From: Burkholderiales bacterium
GTDB lineage: Bacteria > Pseudomonadota > Gammaproteobacteria > Burkholderiales > Burkholderiaceae_C
Assembly: GCA_016703325.1 (NCBI GenBank)
Contig: JADJCH010000001.1
Coordinates: 206,929 to 270,928, forward strand
Direction: 5' to 3'
Length of the DNA stretch: 64,000 nt
Part shown: piece after piece, positions 17,309-26,437 of the stretch
Position numbering within the stretch: position 1 is the first letter of the stretch
Layout: each line of letters begins with the position of its first letter
Made by a program: the position numbers and the translations under genes
The notes under the pieces: generated by a model
What the model saw: the letters and a program-made list of their open reading frames with translations, nothing else
What the model was told of the DNA's origin: nothing
Database searches by the model: none

Positions 17309-17998
17309 ATGTCCCTCATGCCCTCTGACACCTCCCTGCCCGCGTCGTCGCGTTCCCGCCGCGTGGCTGCCCGTGGGGGGGCGCGTGTGGCCCCCAAAGG
17401 TCAGCAGACCCGGGCCTCGATCCTGGAGGCGGCTCTGCCCCTGGCCGCCCAGATGGGGTTGGAGGGTCTGTCGATCGGTGCGCTGGCCGAGGTCACCGGC
17501 ATGAGCAAGTCGGGTGTCTTTGCCCATTTTGGTTCCCGCGAAGAGTTGCAGATTTCGGTGATCCGCGAGTACCACCAGCGCTTCGAGCAGGAGGTGTTCT
17601 TTGCTGCGATCCGTGCGCCGAGGGGCCTGCCCAGGCTGGTGTCGATGTTCGATCGCTGGATCAAGCGGGTGAGCGAGGAGATCGACTCCGGCTGCATCTA
17701 CATCAGCGGGGCCACCGAATTCGATGACCGGCCCGGGCCGGTGCGTGATGCGTTGGCCGGCATGGTGCGGGCCTGGCACGACGCGCTGCGCAAGGCCATC
17801 GAACTGGCACGGCAGGAAGGCCACCTGCGCGCCGATACCGATCCCGCCCAGATGGCCTTCGAGGTTCACGGACTCGTCCTGGCCTTGCACCACGATGCCC
17901 GGTTTCTGAGATCGGCGGGTGCGGTGGAACGCGCCCGCCGCGGCTTCGAGCATGTGCTCGAACGACAGGTGGCGACCACCGCACCGCCCTGGCGCTGA
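17309..17998 (+). CDS. TetR/AcrR-family regulator of the beta-oxidation operon
   Basis: 229 aa. A basic N-terminal tail precedes the helix-turn-helix (QTRASILEAALPLAAQMGLE, then LAEVTGMSKSGVFAHFGSRE). A C-terminal ligand-binding domain of the type often linked to acyl-CoA genes follows. The ATG at 17309 was chosen; a TTG two codons before is also open. It lies 109 bp before an acyl-CoA dehydrogenase gene on the same strand and probably represses that operon until an acyl-CoA ligand binds (inference from context). Confidence 0.88.
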   Translation: MSLMPSDTSLPASSRSRRVAARGGARVAPKGQQTRASILEAALPLAAQMGLEGLSIGALAEVTGMSKSGVFAHFGSREELQISVIREYHQRFEQEVFFAAIRAPRGLPRLVSMFDRWIKRVSEEIDSGCIYISGATEFDDRPGPVRDALAGMVRAWHDALRKAIELARQEGHLRADTDPAQMAFEVHGLVLALHHDARFLRSAGAVERARRGFEHVLERQVATTAPPWR

Positions 17999-18107
17999 AC
18001 CGCCTCCAGCGATCCGCCCCGGGTTTTCCTGACCCCTTCCGATGCCGGTGGTGCAAGGTGCACCGACCGGATGCCCGTTTCACGACGTTCACTCCCAAGG
18101 AGCCGAC

Positions 18108-19898
18108 ATGCCCCAGTACAACCCCCCGCTGCGCGACATGCAGTTCGTCCTGCACGAGATGCTGCAGGTCACCGAGGCCTTCAAGGAGATGCCGGCCTTT
18201 GCCGAGGTCGATGCCGACACCGTCAACGCAGTGCTGGAAGAAGGCGGCAAGTTCGCTGCCCAGGTGGTCTTCCCGATCAACTCCAGCGGCGACCGCGAGG
18301 GCTGCATCCTCGACAAGGTCAGCCACGAGGTCACCGCGCCGCAGGGCTTCAAGGCGGCCTACGCCCAGTACGTCGAAGGCGGCTGGCCGGCGCTCTCCTG
18401 CGATCCGGAGTACGGCGGCCAGGGCCTGCCGCACACGGTCAACCAGTGCTTCTATGAGATGCTCAACAGCGCCAACCAGGCCTGGACGATGTACCCCGGC
18501 CTGTCGCATGGCGCCTACGAGGCCTTGCATGCCCACGGCACGCCCGAGCAGAAGGCGCTGTACCTGCCCAAGCTGGTCAGCGGTGAGTGGACCGGCACGA
18601 TGTGCCTGACCGAGCCGCACTGCGGCACCGACCTGGGCCTGCTGCGCAGCAAGGCCGAACCGCAGGCGGACGGCAGCTACAAGATCACCGGCGAGAAGAT
18701 CTTCATCTCCGCCGGCGAGCACGACCTGGCCGCCAACATCGTCCACCTCGTGCTGGCACGCCTGCCGGAGGCACCGGTGGGCTCGAAGGGCATCTCGCTG
18801 TTCGTGGTGCCCAAGTACCTGGTGAATGCCGACGGCTCGATCGGCGCGCGCAATGCGATCCATTGCGGCGCGCTGGAAGAAAAGATGGGCATCCACGCCA
18901 ACGCCACCTGCCAGATGATCCTGGAGGGCGCGGTGGGCACCCTGGTCGGCGAGCCCAACAAGGGCCTGCAGGCGATGTTCGTGATGATGAATGCTGCCCG
19001 CCTGGGTGTGGGCAACCAGTCGCTGGGCCTGACCGAGGTGGCCTACCAGAGCGCGGTGGCCTATGCCAAGGAGCGCCTGCAGATGCGCGCGCTCTCCGGC
19101 CCGAAGGCGCCGGACAAGCCGGCCGACCCGATCATCGTCCACCCCGATGTGCGCAAGATGCTGCTCACCGCGCGGGCCTACGCCGAAGGTGGCCGGGCGC
19201 TGGCGGTCTACACCGTGCTGCAGCTCGACAAGGAGATGGAGCACCCCGACGAGGAGGTGCGCCAGGAGGCTGCCGATGAGCTGGCGCTGCTCACGCCGAT
19301 CATCAAGGCCTTCCTGACCGACAACGGCTGGATCGCCACGTCGCACTGCATGCAGGTCTTCGGCGGCCATGGTTTCATCCAGGGCACCGGTGTCGAGCAG
19401 TTCGTGCGCGATGCGCGCATCAACATGATCTACGAGGGCACGAACACCGTGCAGTCGCTGGATTTGCTGGGCCGCAAGGTGCTGGGCGACAACGGCAAGA
19501 AGCTCAAGGCCTTCGGCAAGAAGATCGCCGCCTTCGTCGAGGAGGAGGGCGTTCGCGAGGACATGCAGGAGTTCATCAACCCGCTGGCCGACCTGGGCGA
19601 CAAGGTCACCAAGCTGACGATGGAAATCGGCATGAAGGCGATGGGCAACCCCGACGAGGTGGGCGCCGCGGCGGTGGACTACCTGCGGGTGGTCGGTCAC
19701 CTGGCGTTTGCCTTCCTGTTCGCGCAGCAGGCCAGGATCGCGCTGGACAAGCAGGACAGCGGGGATCCCTTCTACACCGCCAAACTGAACACCATTCGTT
19801 TCTACTTCGCCAAGCTGTTGCCGGAAACTGCCAGCCTGATCCGCACCGCCCGCGCCGGCCTGCAGCCGCTGATGGCGATGGACGAAGCCCTGTTCTGA
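18108..19898 (+). CDS. Acyl-CoA dehydrogenase
   Basis: 596 aa, the long bacterial type with an extra C-terminal domain. The family begins MPQYNPPLRDMQFVLHEMLQ. CLTEPHCGTDLG lies in the FAD-binding middle domain, and FGGHGFIQGTGVEQFVRDAR plus MIYEGTNTVQ carry the probable catalytic Glu near residue 442. It oxidises acyl-CoA to trans-2-enoyl-CoA and passes electrons to ETF. A strong Shine-Dalgarno AAGGAG sits before the ATG. It is the first enzyme gene of the operon with DUF2147, HAD/ECH and thiolase genes. Confidence 0.93.
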   Translation: MPQYNPPLRDMQFVLHEMLQVTEAFKEMPAFAEVDADTVNAVLEEGGKFAAQVVFPINSSGDREGCILDKVSHEVTAPQGFKAAYAQYVEGGWPALSCDPEYGGQGLPHTVNQCFYEMLNSANQAWTMYPGLSHGAYEALHAHGTPEQKALYLPKLVSGEWTGTMCLTEPHCGTDLGLLRSKAEPQADGSYKITGEKIFISAGEHDLAANIVHLVLARLPEAPVGSKGISLFVVPKYLVNADGSIGARNAIHCGALEEKMGIHANATCQMILEGAVGTLVGEPNKGLQAMFVMMNAARLGVGNQSLGLTEVAYQSAVAYAKERLQMRALSGPKAPDKPADPIIVHPDVRKMLLTARAYAEGGRALAVYTVLQLDKEMEHPDEEVRQEAADELALLTPIIKAFLTDNGWIATSHCMQVFGGHGFIQGTGVEQFVRDARINMIYEGTNTVQSLDLLGRKVLGDNGKKLKAFGKKIAAFVEEEGVREDMQEFINPLADLGDKVTKLTMEIGMKAMGNPDEVGAAAVDYLRVVGHLAFAFLFAQQARIALDKQDSGDPFYTAKLNTIRFYFAKLLPETASLIRTARAGLQPLMAMDEALF

Positions 19899-19933
19899 AC
19901 CCACCCGTTGCCCGGGCTGTCGAGGAGACCGAC

Positions 19934-20383
19934 ATGAACGCATTGAAGAAGACCCTGGCTGCCGCCGCGCTGCTGAGCGTGGGCGCAGTGGCCTTTGCCC
20001 AGGCCACGCCGGCCGGGCTGTGGAAGACCATCGACGACGAGACCAAGGCCGAGAAGTCCTACGTGCGTGTCGTCGAGTCCGGCGGCGTCTTCACCGCCAA
20101 GGTCGAGAAGGTCCTCGACCCCGCCAAGGCGGACGCCAAGTGCGACAAGTGCAGCGACGACCGCAAGGACCAGCTCATCCAGGGCATGACGATCGTGAAG
20201 GGCGTCAAGGCCAACGAGGACGACAAGGGCCTGTGGGACGGCGGCGAGATCCTCGACCCCAACAACGGCAAGACCTACAAGGTGCGGATGAAGCCGGTGG
20301 ACGGCGGCAAGAAGCTGGAAGTGCGCGGCTACATCGGCGCCCCCCTCCTGGGTCGTACGCAGACCTGGGTCCGCATTGAATAA
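19934..20383 (+). CDS. DUF2147 secreted protein
   Basis: 149 aa with a clear signal peptide (MNALKKTLAAAALLSVGAVA, then FAQA). The mature DUF2147 domain starts TPAGLWKTIDDETKAEKSYV and holds the family pattern GLWDGGEILDPNNGKTYKVR. A Cys pair (CDKCSD) may form a disulphide. The function of DUF2147 is not established. It is embedded between acyl-CoA dehydrogenase and HAD/ECH genes with gaps of 35 and 22 bp and good ribosome binding sites, so it is co-transcribed with beta-oxidation genes despite being exported. Confidence 0.88.
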   Translation: MNALKKTLAAAALLSVGAVAFAQATPAGLWKTIDDETKAEKSYVRVVESGGVFTAKVEKVLDPAKADAKCDKCSDDRKDQLIQGMTIVKGVKANEDDKGLWDGGEILDPNNGKTYKVRMKPVDGGKKLEVRGYIGAPLLGRTQTWVRIE

Positions 20384-20405
20384 GTCCAAGACACAAGGAA
20401 ATTTC

Positions 20406-22793
20406 ATGAACCGTTTCAATGTCCGCCAGGTTGCCGTGCTCGGCGCCGGCGTGATGGGCGCGCAGATCGCAGCCCACCTGGTCAACGTCAAGGTGCCGGT
20501 CGTGCTGTTCGACCTGCCGGCCAAGGAAGGCCCGAAGAGCGCGATTGCGCTGAAGGCCATCGACAACCTCAAGAAGCTCAAGCCCGCCCCGCTGGGCGTG
20601 GCCGACGACGCCGTGCGCATCCGCGCGGCGAACTACGAGGACGACCTGGCACTGCTGGGCCAGTGCGACCTGGTGATCGAGGCGATCGCCGAGCGCATGG
20701 ACTGGAAGCTCGACCTGTACAGCAAGATCGCCCCGCACGTCGCGGCGCACGCCATCGTCGCGTCCAACACCTCCGGCCTGAGCATCAGCAAGCTGGCCGA
20801 GGCGCTGCCGGCGGCCATCCAGCCACGCTTCTGCGGCATCCACTTCTTCAACCCGCCGCGCTACATGCAGCTGGTGGAGCTGATCCCGACGCCGACCACC
20901 GAGGCCGGCTGTCTGGACCAGCTGGAAACCTTCGTCACCACCACCCTGGGCAAGGGTGTGGTGCGGGCCAAGGACACGCCCAACTTCATCGCCAACCGCG
21001 TGGGCATCGCCGGCATGCTGGCGACGATCCACGAGGCCCAGAAGTTCGGCCTGAGCTATGACGTGGTCGACGACCTGACCGGCAAGAAGATGGGCCGCGC
21101 CAGCTCCGGCACCTTCCGCACCGCGGACGTGGTCGGCCTGGACACGATGGCGCACGTCATCAGGACGCTGCAGGACAATCTGGGGCCGGACAAGGCCAAC
21201 GACCCCTTCTTCCCGTCCTACGCCACCCCGGCGGCGCTCACCCAGCTGATTGCCGCGGGCGCGCTGGGCCAGAAGGCCAAGGCGGGCTTCTACAAGAAGG
21301 TGGGCAAGGACATCCTGCGCTTCGACGCTGCCTCCGGCGACTACGTGCCGGGCGGCAAGAAGGCCGACCCCATCGTCGATCGCATCCTGAAGAAGCCGGC
21401 CGCCGAGCGGCTGAAGCTGCTGCGCGAGTCGAGCAACCCGCAGGCGCAATTCCTCTGGGCCATCCTGCGCGACAGCTTCCACTACGTCGCGGTGCACCTG
21501 GCCGATATCGCCGACTCGGCCCGCGAGGTGGACTTCGCGATGCGCTGGGGCTTCGGCATGAAGCAGGGCCCCTTCGAGCTCTGGCAGGAAGCTGGCTGGC
21601 AGCAGGTCGCCGGCTGGGTGAAGGAAGACATCGAGGCCGGCAAGGCCCTGTGCGCGGCGCGGCTGCCGGACTGGGTCTTTGACGGTCGCACGGGAGTGCA
21701 CACGCCCGAGGGCTCCTGGTCGCCGGCACAGGGCAGCTACCTGCCGCGCTCGGCACTGCCGGTCTACGCGCGCCAGTACTTCCCGGAAACGGTGGCCGGC
21801 GCCGGCGGAGTGGACGCGCTGAAGTCCGGCACCGAGCTGTTCAGGAACGACGAGGTGCGTCTGTGGACGCGCGACGGCGAGGTGCTGATCGCCAGCATCA
21901 CCAGCAAGATGCACCTGATCGGCACCGGCGTGATCGAGGGCCTGGCCAAGGCCGTCGAGCTGGCCGAGGCGGGCTATCAAGGTGTGGTGATCTGGTCGCC
22001 TGACGACGTGTTCTCTGCCGGTGCCAACCTGGAGTCGCTGCTGCCGGTGTTCATGAAGTCCGGCGCCAAGGGCATCGCGCCCATCGTCAAGGAGCTGCAG
22101 GACACCATGCTGCGCCTGCGCTACGCCAACGTGCCGGTGGTGGCCGCGGTGCGCGGCCTGGCGCTGGGCGGCGGCTGCGAGATCGCGCTGGCCTGTGACC
22201 GCCGCGTCGCGCACATGGAAAGCTACGTCGGCCTGGTCGAAGTCGGCGTGGGCCTGCTGCCGGCCGGTGGTGGCCTGACGTACATCGCCCGCCGCGCCGC
22301 GGAGCGTGCCCCCGCGGGCGCCGACCTGCTGCCCTTCCTGAAGGACAGCTTCCAGGCCGCCGCGATGGCCACGGTGGGCACCAGCGCGCTGGAGTCGCGC
22401 AAGCTGGGCTACCTGCAGGATGGCGACGTCGTCGTCGCCCACAAGGACGAGCTGCTGCACGTGGCCATCGGCCAGGTGAAGGCGATGGTCGATGCCGGCT
22501 ACCGCCCGCCGCCCCGGGCTCAGGTTCCCGTGGCCGGCCGCAATGCCATCGCCACCATCAAGGCCTCGCTGGTTGGCATGCGCGACGGCGGCTTCATCAC
22601 CCAGCACGACTTCCACATCGCCAGCCTGATCGCCGACGTGGTCTGCGGTGGCCAGCTGGACGCCGGCACCGTGGTGACCGAGGAGTACCTGATGGCCCTG
22701 GAGCGTAAACACTTCTGCGCGCTGCTGGAGCACCCGAAGAGCCAGGAGCGGGCCATGGGCCTCCTCCAAAGCGGCAAGCCTGTGCGCAACTGA
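20406..22793 (+). CDS. 3-hydroxyacyl-CoA dehydrogenase / enoyl-CoA hydratase fusion
   Basis: 795 aa. The N-terminal 3-hydroxyacyl-CoA dehydrogenase Rossmann domain (VAVLGAGVMGAQIAAHLVNV) is followed by its C-terminal domain (GIHFFNPPRYMQLVELIPTP). A crotonase domain closes the protein (LALGGGCEIALACDRRVAHM near residue 583). This is the reverse of the domain order in E. coli FadB. The protein hydrates enoyl-CoA and oxidises the hydroxyacyl-CoA with NAD. The ATG at 20406 follows AAGGAA; a TTG ten codons upstream overlaps the DUF2147 end. The thiolase gene begins 16 bp downstream. Confidence 0.93.
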   Translation: MNRFNVRQVAVLGAGVMGAQIAAHLVNVKVPVVLFDLPAKEGPKSAIALKAIDNLKKLKPAPLGVADDAVRIRAANYEDDLALLGQCDLVIEAIAERMDWKLDLYSKIAPHVAAHAIVASNTSGLSISKLAEALPAAIQPRFCGIHFFNPPRYMQLVELIPTPTTEAGCLDQLETFVTTTLGKGVVRAKDTPNFIANRVGIAGMLATIHEAQKFGLSYDVVDDLTGKKMGRASSGTFRTADVVGLDTMAHVIRTLQDNLGPDKANDPFFPSYATPAALTQLIAAGALGQKAKAGFYKKVGKDILRFDAASGDYVPGGKKADPIVDRILKKPAAERLKLLRESSNPQAQFLWAILRDSFHYVAVHLADIADSAREVDFAMRWGFGMKQGPFELWQEAGWQQVAGWVKEDIEAGKALCAARLPDWVFDGRTGVHTPEGSWSPAQGSYLPRSALPVYARQYFPETVAGAGGVDALKSGTELFRNDEVRLWTRDGEVLIASITSKMHLIGTGVIEGLAKAVELAEAGYQGVVIWSPDDVFSAGANLESLLPVFMKSGAKGIAPIVKELQDTMLRLRYANVPVVAAVRGLALGGGCEIALACDRRVAHMESYVGLVEVGVGLLPAGGGLTYIARRAAERAPAGADLLPFLKDSFQAAAMATVGTSALESRKLGYLQDGDVVVAHKDELLHVAIGQVKAMVDAGYRPPPRAQVPVAGRNAIATIKASLVGMRDGGFITQHDFHIASLIADVVCGGQLDAGTVVTEEYLMALERKHFCALLEHPKSQERAMGLLQSGKPVRN

Positions 22794-22809
22794 ACGGAGC
22801 GACGAGACC

Positions 22810-24036
22810 ATGAAACAAGTTCAAGACGCCTACATCGTCGCCGCCAGCCGCACCCCGATCGGCAAGTCCGGTCGCGGCTGTTTCCGCAACACCCGCGCGG
22901 ACGACCTGCTGATCACCGCGCTGCGTTCGGCGCTGGCGCAGGTGCCGACGCTGGACCCGGCGGCGATCGAGGACGCCGTGATCGGCTGCTCCTTCCCCGA
23001 GGGCGAGCAGGGCATGAACATGGCCCGCATCGCAGTCGCCCTGGCCGGCCTGCCCAACAGCGTGGGCGGTGTGACGGTGAACCGCTTCTGCGCCTCGGGC
23101 CTGACGGCCATCCAGATGGCGGCCGACCGCATCCGCGTCGGCGAGGCCGACGTGATGATCGCCGGCGGTGCCGAGTCGATGAGCCTGGTGCCGATGGGCG
23201 GCAACAAGCCCTCGTTCAACCCCGCGGTGTTCGCCCGGGACGAGAACGTCGGCATCGCCTACGGCATGGGCATGACCGCCGAGAAGGTGGCACAGCAGTG
23301 GAAGGTCAGCCGCGAGGACCAGGACGCCTTCGCGCTGGCCTCGCACCAGAAGGCGATTGCCGCGCAGCTGGCCGGCGAGTTCGCCGACGAGATCTGCCCG
23401 GTGGACGTGATCGAGCGCTTTCCGAACCTCGCCACCGGCGAGATCACGCTGAAGACGCGCACGGTGAACCTGGACGAAGGCCCGCGCCCGGACACCTCGC
23501 TGGAGGGTCTGGCCAAGCTGAAGACGGTGTTCGCCGCGCCGAAGGACCCGACCGGCAAGGCCACCGGCCTGGGCAGCGTGACGGCCGGCAACAGCTCGCA
23601 GACCAGCGACGGCGCGGGCGCGCTGATCCTGGCCAGCGAGGCAGCGATCAAGCGTTACGACCTGAAGCCGCTGGCGCGCTTCGTCAGCTTCGCCAGCCGT
23701 GGCGTGCCGCCGGAGATCATGGGCATCGGCCCGATCGCCGCCATCCCGGCCGCCCTGGGCTACGCCGGCCTGAAGGCCGAGGACCTGGGCTGGATCGAGC
23801 TGAACGAGGCCTTCGCGGCCCAGGCGCTGGCGGTGATCCGCGACCTCGGGCTGAACCCGGGCGTCGTCAACCCGATGGGCGGCGCGATTGCACTCGGTCA
23901 CCCGCTGGGCGCCACCGGTGCGATCCGCGCGGCCACCACCGTGCATGCGTTGCGCCGTCGCAACCTGAAGTACGGCATGGTGACCATGTGTGTGGGCACC
24001 GGTCAGGGGGCTGCGGGGATCTTCGAGCGGGTCTGA
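22810..24036 (+). CDS. Acetyl-CoA C-acyltransferase (thiolase)
   Basis: 408 aa. The nucleophile is Cys94 in [12 protein letters not shown]. The general-base His is near 364 in [12 protein letters not shown], and the second catalytic Cys is near 394 in [15 protein letters not shown]. It cleaves 3-ketoacyl-CoA with CoA to acetyl-CoA and a shortened acyl-CoA, completing the cycle begun by the upstream enzymes. A good Shine-Dalgarno (CGGAG) precedes the ATG. It closes the operon; a terminator-like hairpin follows 33 bp later. Confidence 0.95.
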   Translation: MKQVQDAYIVAASRTPIGKSGRGCFRNTRADDLLITALRSALAQVPTLDPAAIEDAVIGCSFPEGEQGMNMARIAVALAGLPNSVGGVTVNRFCASGLTAIQMAADRIRVGEADVMIAGGAESMSLVPMGGNKPSFNPAVFARDENVGIAYGMGMTAEKVAQQWKVSREDQDAFALASHQKAIAAQLAGEFADEICPVDVIERFPNLATGEITLKTRTVNLDEGPRPDTSLEGLAKLKTVFAAPKDPTGKATGLGSVTAGNSSQTSDGAGALILASEAAIKRYDLKPLARFVSFASRGVPPEIMGIGPIAAIPAALGYAGLKAEDLGWIELNEAFAAQALAVIRDLGLNPGVVNPMGGAIALGHPLGATGAIRAATTVHALRRRNLKYGMVTMCVGTGQGAAGIFERV

Positions 24037-24068
24037 CCCCGGTTTCTCCCGCCTGACTCTGATAAAAC

Positions 24069-24103
24069 AGCCGCCGCACCTGCCGGGTGTCGGCGGCTTT
24101 CGC
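24069..24103 (+). terminator. Intrinsic terminator-like hairpin after thiolase
   Basis: The stem AGCCGCCG/CGGCGGCT extends through CACC/GGTGT with one bulge (24069-24080 with 24086-24098) and is followed by TTTCGCTTTG. The U-run is short, so termination may be partial, with readthrough into the enoyl-CoA hydratase gene. Confidence 0.6.
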
Positions 24104-24209
24104 TTTGTCTGCCGGTATTGCCGAGTTTGCCGGCTTGGTTGCCCCCGACGCACGGACTCGCAGCCGTCACGGGGATTTCTTACGATTCGTTACGCGCCCA
24201 GGAGCCCTC

Positions 24210-24974
24210 ATGTCCATCAAGACCGCGACCTACCAGGGGGTGACCACCCTCGAAATTGCCCGGCCGGAGAAGAAGAACGCCCTCACCGCGGCGATGTACC
24301 AGGCCATGGCCGACGCGCTGCGAGCGGCGCAGGCCGACCCCGAGGTGCGCTCGGTGCTGATCACCGGCCAGCCCGGCATCTACACCGCCGGCAACGACCT
24401 GGAGGACTTTCTGCAACGCCCGCCACAGGGGCTGGATTCGCCGGTGTTCCAGTTCATGCAGGCGCTCATCGAATGCGACAAACCGGTGATCGCGGCCGTC
24501 ACCGGCGCCGCGATCGGCATCGGCACGACGATGCTGTTCCACTGCGACTTCGTCTACGTCAGCGACGAGGCCCGCCTGGCCATGCCCTTCGTGGCCTTGG
24601 GCCTGGTGCCGGAGTTCGGCTCCAGCGTGCTGGTGGCCGAGCGCATGGGCCATGTCCGTGCGGCCGAGAAGCTGCTGCTCGGTGACCCCTTCACCGGGGC
24701 GGAGGCGGTCGAGTGTGGCCTGGCCAATGCCGTGATGCCGTCTGCAGAGGTGGTGCGCCATGCCCGTCGGGTGGCCGAGCGGTTCAATGCCCTCGCACCT
24801 TCCGCCGTGCGCGAGAGCAAGCGCCTGATGCGTGCGGCCGACCGGGAGCGCCTCCAGGCCGTCATCGCCGCAGAAGGTGAGTGTTTTGCCGCTCGCCTGC
24901 GCAGCGAAGAGGCCCGCGAAGCCATGCAAGCCTTCTTCGAGAAGCGCCCGCCGGATTTCACCCGCTTCCGCTGA
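24210..24974 (+). CDS. Enoyl-CoA hydratase/isomerase family protein
   Basis: 254 aa crotonase. IARPEKKNALTAAMYQAMAD and ITGQPGIYTAGNDLEDF carry the oxyanion-hole region. AVTGAAIGIGTTMLFHCDFV and FVALGLVPEFGSSVL form the active-site loop with a single Glu-type arrangement, closer to isomerases such as PaaG/Eci-like than to FadB. Substrate unresolved. GGAG precedes the ATG at 24210. It lies 173 bp after the thiolase beyond a weak terminator, probably as an accessory beta-oxidation gene. Confidence 0.88.
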   Translation: MSIKTATYQGVTTLEIARPEKKNALTAAMYQAMADALRAAQADPEVRSVLITGQPGIYTAGNDLEDFLQRPPQGLDSPVFQFMQALIECDKPVIAAVTGAAIGIGTTMLFHCDFVYVSDEARLAMPFVALGLVPEFGSSVLVAERMGHVRAAEKLLLGDPFTGAEAVECGLANAVMPSAEVVRHARRVAERFNALAPSAVRESKRLMRAADRERLQAVIAAEGECFAARLRSEEAREAMQAFFEKRPPDFTRFR

Positions 24975-25018
24975 AACCGGCCCGAGCCGGGTGACGCGGA
25001 ACCTCCCACTTCAGAGCC

Positions 25019-25930
25019 ATGCCTTTGACCGCCCTGCGTTCCTCGTGTGCTGCACCTCAGCCCGGTCCGATGACCTTCGGTCTCGCACGTGTCTGCCTCT
25101 CACCGCTGCTGGCAGCTCAGGGGGTGATGCTGCGGCGGCGCACACCGCGCCTGCCCGAGGCCACCGGTCTGCGCCACGGCGTGGCCGGCAGCGGGCCGAT
25201 CCGGCTGCGTCTGCTGGTGGTGGGGGACTCGTCGGCTGCCGGCGTGGGCGCGCGTTCTCAGGATGAGGCGCTGGCCCCGCAGCTGGCCGGCTTCCTCGCG
25301 GCACACCTCAGTGATGCCCATGAACGCAAGGGCCGGGGCCCGGCCGCGGTGTCCTGGCAACTGGTGGCGAGTGCCGGGGTCACCGCCAGGCAGACCTTGG
25401 CCATGCTGGCGGCCACCCGCCTGTACCCGGCCGATGTCCTGGTGACGGTGCTGGGGGTGAATGATGTGATCGAAGGGACGTCGCCTGTTCAGTGGCTGCA
25501 CGACCTGGATGCCCTGCGCGGGCACGCCCGGCATCGGGCCAAGGTACGGCACACGGTGCACTGCGCACCGCCGCGCATGGACTTGATGCCGCTGTTCCCG
25601 CAGCCGATGCGCTGGGTGCTGGGCGCCGGGGCTGCTCGGCTGGATCGTGCCCTGCGCAGGCACCTGCGGCAGTCGCACCGTCGCACCCGCTTCGTTCTGC
25701 CCTTCGATCCGTCTCAGGAGGATCCGCGCGACTGGTTGGCGGCCGACGGTTTCCATCCGAACCCGGTTTTGTACCGCCGCTGGGCGTCAGAGCTGGCCGA
25801 CCACATCGATCTGGATCTGTCTCAGACCAGCCTCAGCCATGCAACGATGCCGAGCAGCTTCCTGGCCAGCGGTTTTTCGAGCGAGTTCAGCGGCCTGGAG
25901 CCGCGTCAGCGCACCGCCAGCGGCCGCTGA
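25019..25930 (+). CDS. SGNH/GDSL-family hydrolase
   Basis: 303 aa. Block I is VVGDSSAAGVG, with the nucleophile Ser in GDSS rather than GDSL. Block III is TVLGVNDVIEGT. Block V is DGFHPNPVLY, with the Asp-x2-His pair. It is probably an esterase or lipase acting on a small acyl ester. The N-terminal region is hydrophobic and may anchor or export the protein. Two starts are open: ATG 25019 and ATG 25070 (MTFGLARVCL); the second sits nearer the hydrophobic segment. It follows the enoyl-CoA hydratase gene by 44 bp. Confidence 0.8.
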   Translation: MPLTALRSSCAAPQPGPMTFGLARVCLSPLLAAQGVMLRRRTPRLPEATGLRHGVAGSGPIRLRLLVVGDSSAAGVGARSQDEALAPQLAGFLAAHLSDAHERKGRGPAAVSWQLVASAGVTARQTLAMLAATRLYPADVLVTVLGVNDVIEGTSPVQWLHDLDALRGHARHRAKVRHTVHCAPPRMDLMPLFPQPMRWVLGAGAARLDRALRRHLRQSHRRTRFVLPFDPSQEDPRDWLAADGFHPNPVLYRRWASELADHIDLDLSQTSLSHATMPSSFLASGFSSEFSGLEPRQRTASGR

Positions 25931-25951
25931 AACGGTCCGCAGGCCTGGCCT

Positions 25952-26389
25952 TCAGCCTTTGGGGATCGTGCGCGGACGGCCTTCGAGGTCGATGGCCACA
26001 TAGGTCAGGTTCGCCTCGGTGACCTTGACGATGTGCGGTGCGGCCGGGTTGCGCTCTGCATAGACTTCCACATGCACCGTCACCGAGGTGTTGCCCACCC
26101 GCGTGACCGTGGCATAGAAGCTGAGCAGATCACCCACCGAGACCGGTTGCTTGAAAATGAACTGGTTGACCGCCACCGTCGCGATGCGGCCGCGCGCCAC
26201 CCGGGCGCCGGCTACTGCGCCGGCGATGTCGACCTGGGCCATGATCCAGCCCCCGAAGATGTCGCCGTTGGCATTGGAGTCCGCCGGCATCGGCATCACC
26301 CGCAGCACCAGCTCACGCTGCCAGTCCTGGTTGCCGCTGCCCACCAGAGAGGGCAGCGGGGAGGATGGATCCGGGGTTGATGTCGTCAT
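25952..26389 (-). CDS. YciA-like acyl-CoA thioesterase
   Basis: 145 aa hotdog-fold protein. The family motif MPADSNANGDIFGGWIMAQV places the catalytic Asp after NANG. AVNQFIFKQPVSVGDLLSFY follows, and the tail KVTEANLTYVAIDLEGRPR is typical of YciA. It hydrolyses acyl-CoA to free acid and CoA. The ATG at 26389 was chosen over an upstream in-frame start because the extra residues are not conserved. It diverges from the ABC exporter gene over 48 bp. Confidence 0.9.
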   Translation of the reverse strand: MTTSTPDPSSPLPSLVGSGNQDWQRELVLRVMPMPADSNANGDIFGGWIMAQVDIAGAVAGARVARGRIATVAVNQFIFKQPVSVGDLLSFYATVTRVGNTSVTVHVEVYAERNPAAPHIVKVTEANLTYVAIDLEGRPRTIPKG

Positions 26390-26437
26390 GGCGTCGGGTC
26401 GGCAGCTGAAACTCGAACCATTCTCAACCATTCCCCC

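Noticed and set aside
17703..19943. 746-codon antisense frame opposite the TetR and acyl-CoA dehydrogenase genes
   Set aside because: A complement shadow: rich in His/Gln/Arg/Gly with no recognisable domain, while the plus strand carries clear enzyme motifs.
20205..22811. 868-codon antisense frame opposite the HAD/ECH fusion
   Set aside because: Same high-GC shadow effect; no domains, no ribosome binding site, fully covered by the real gene.
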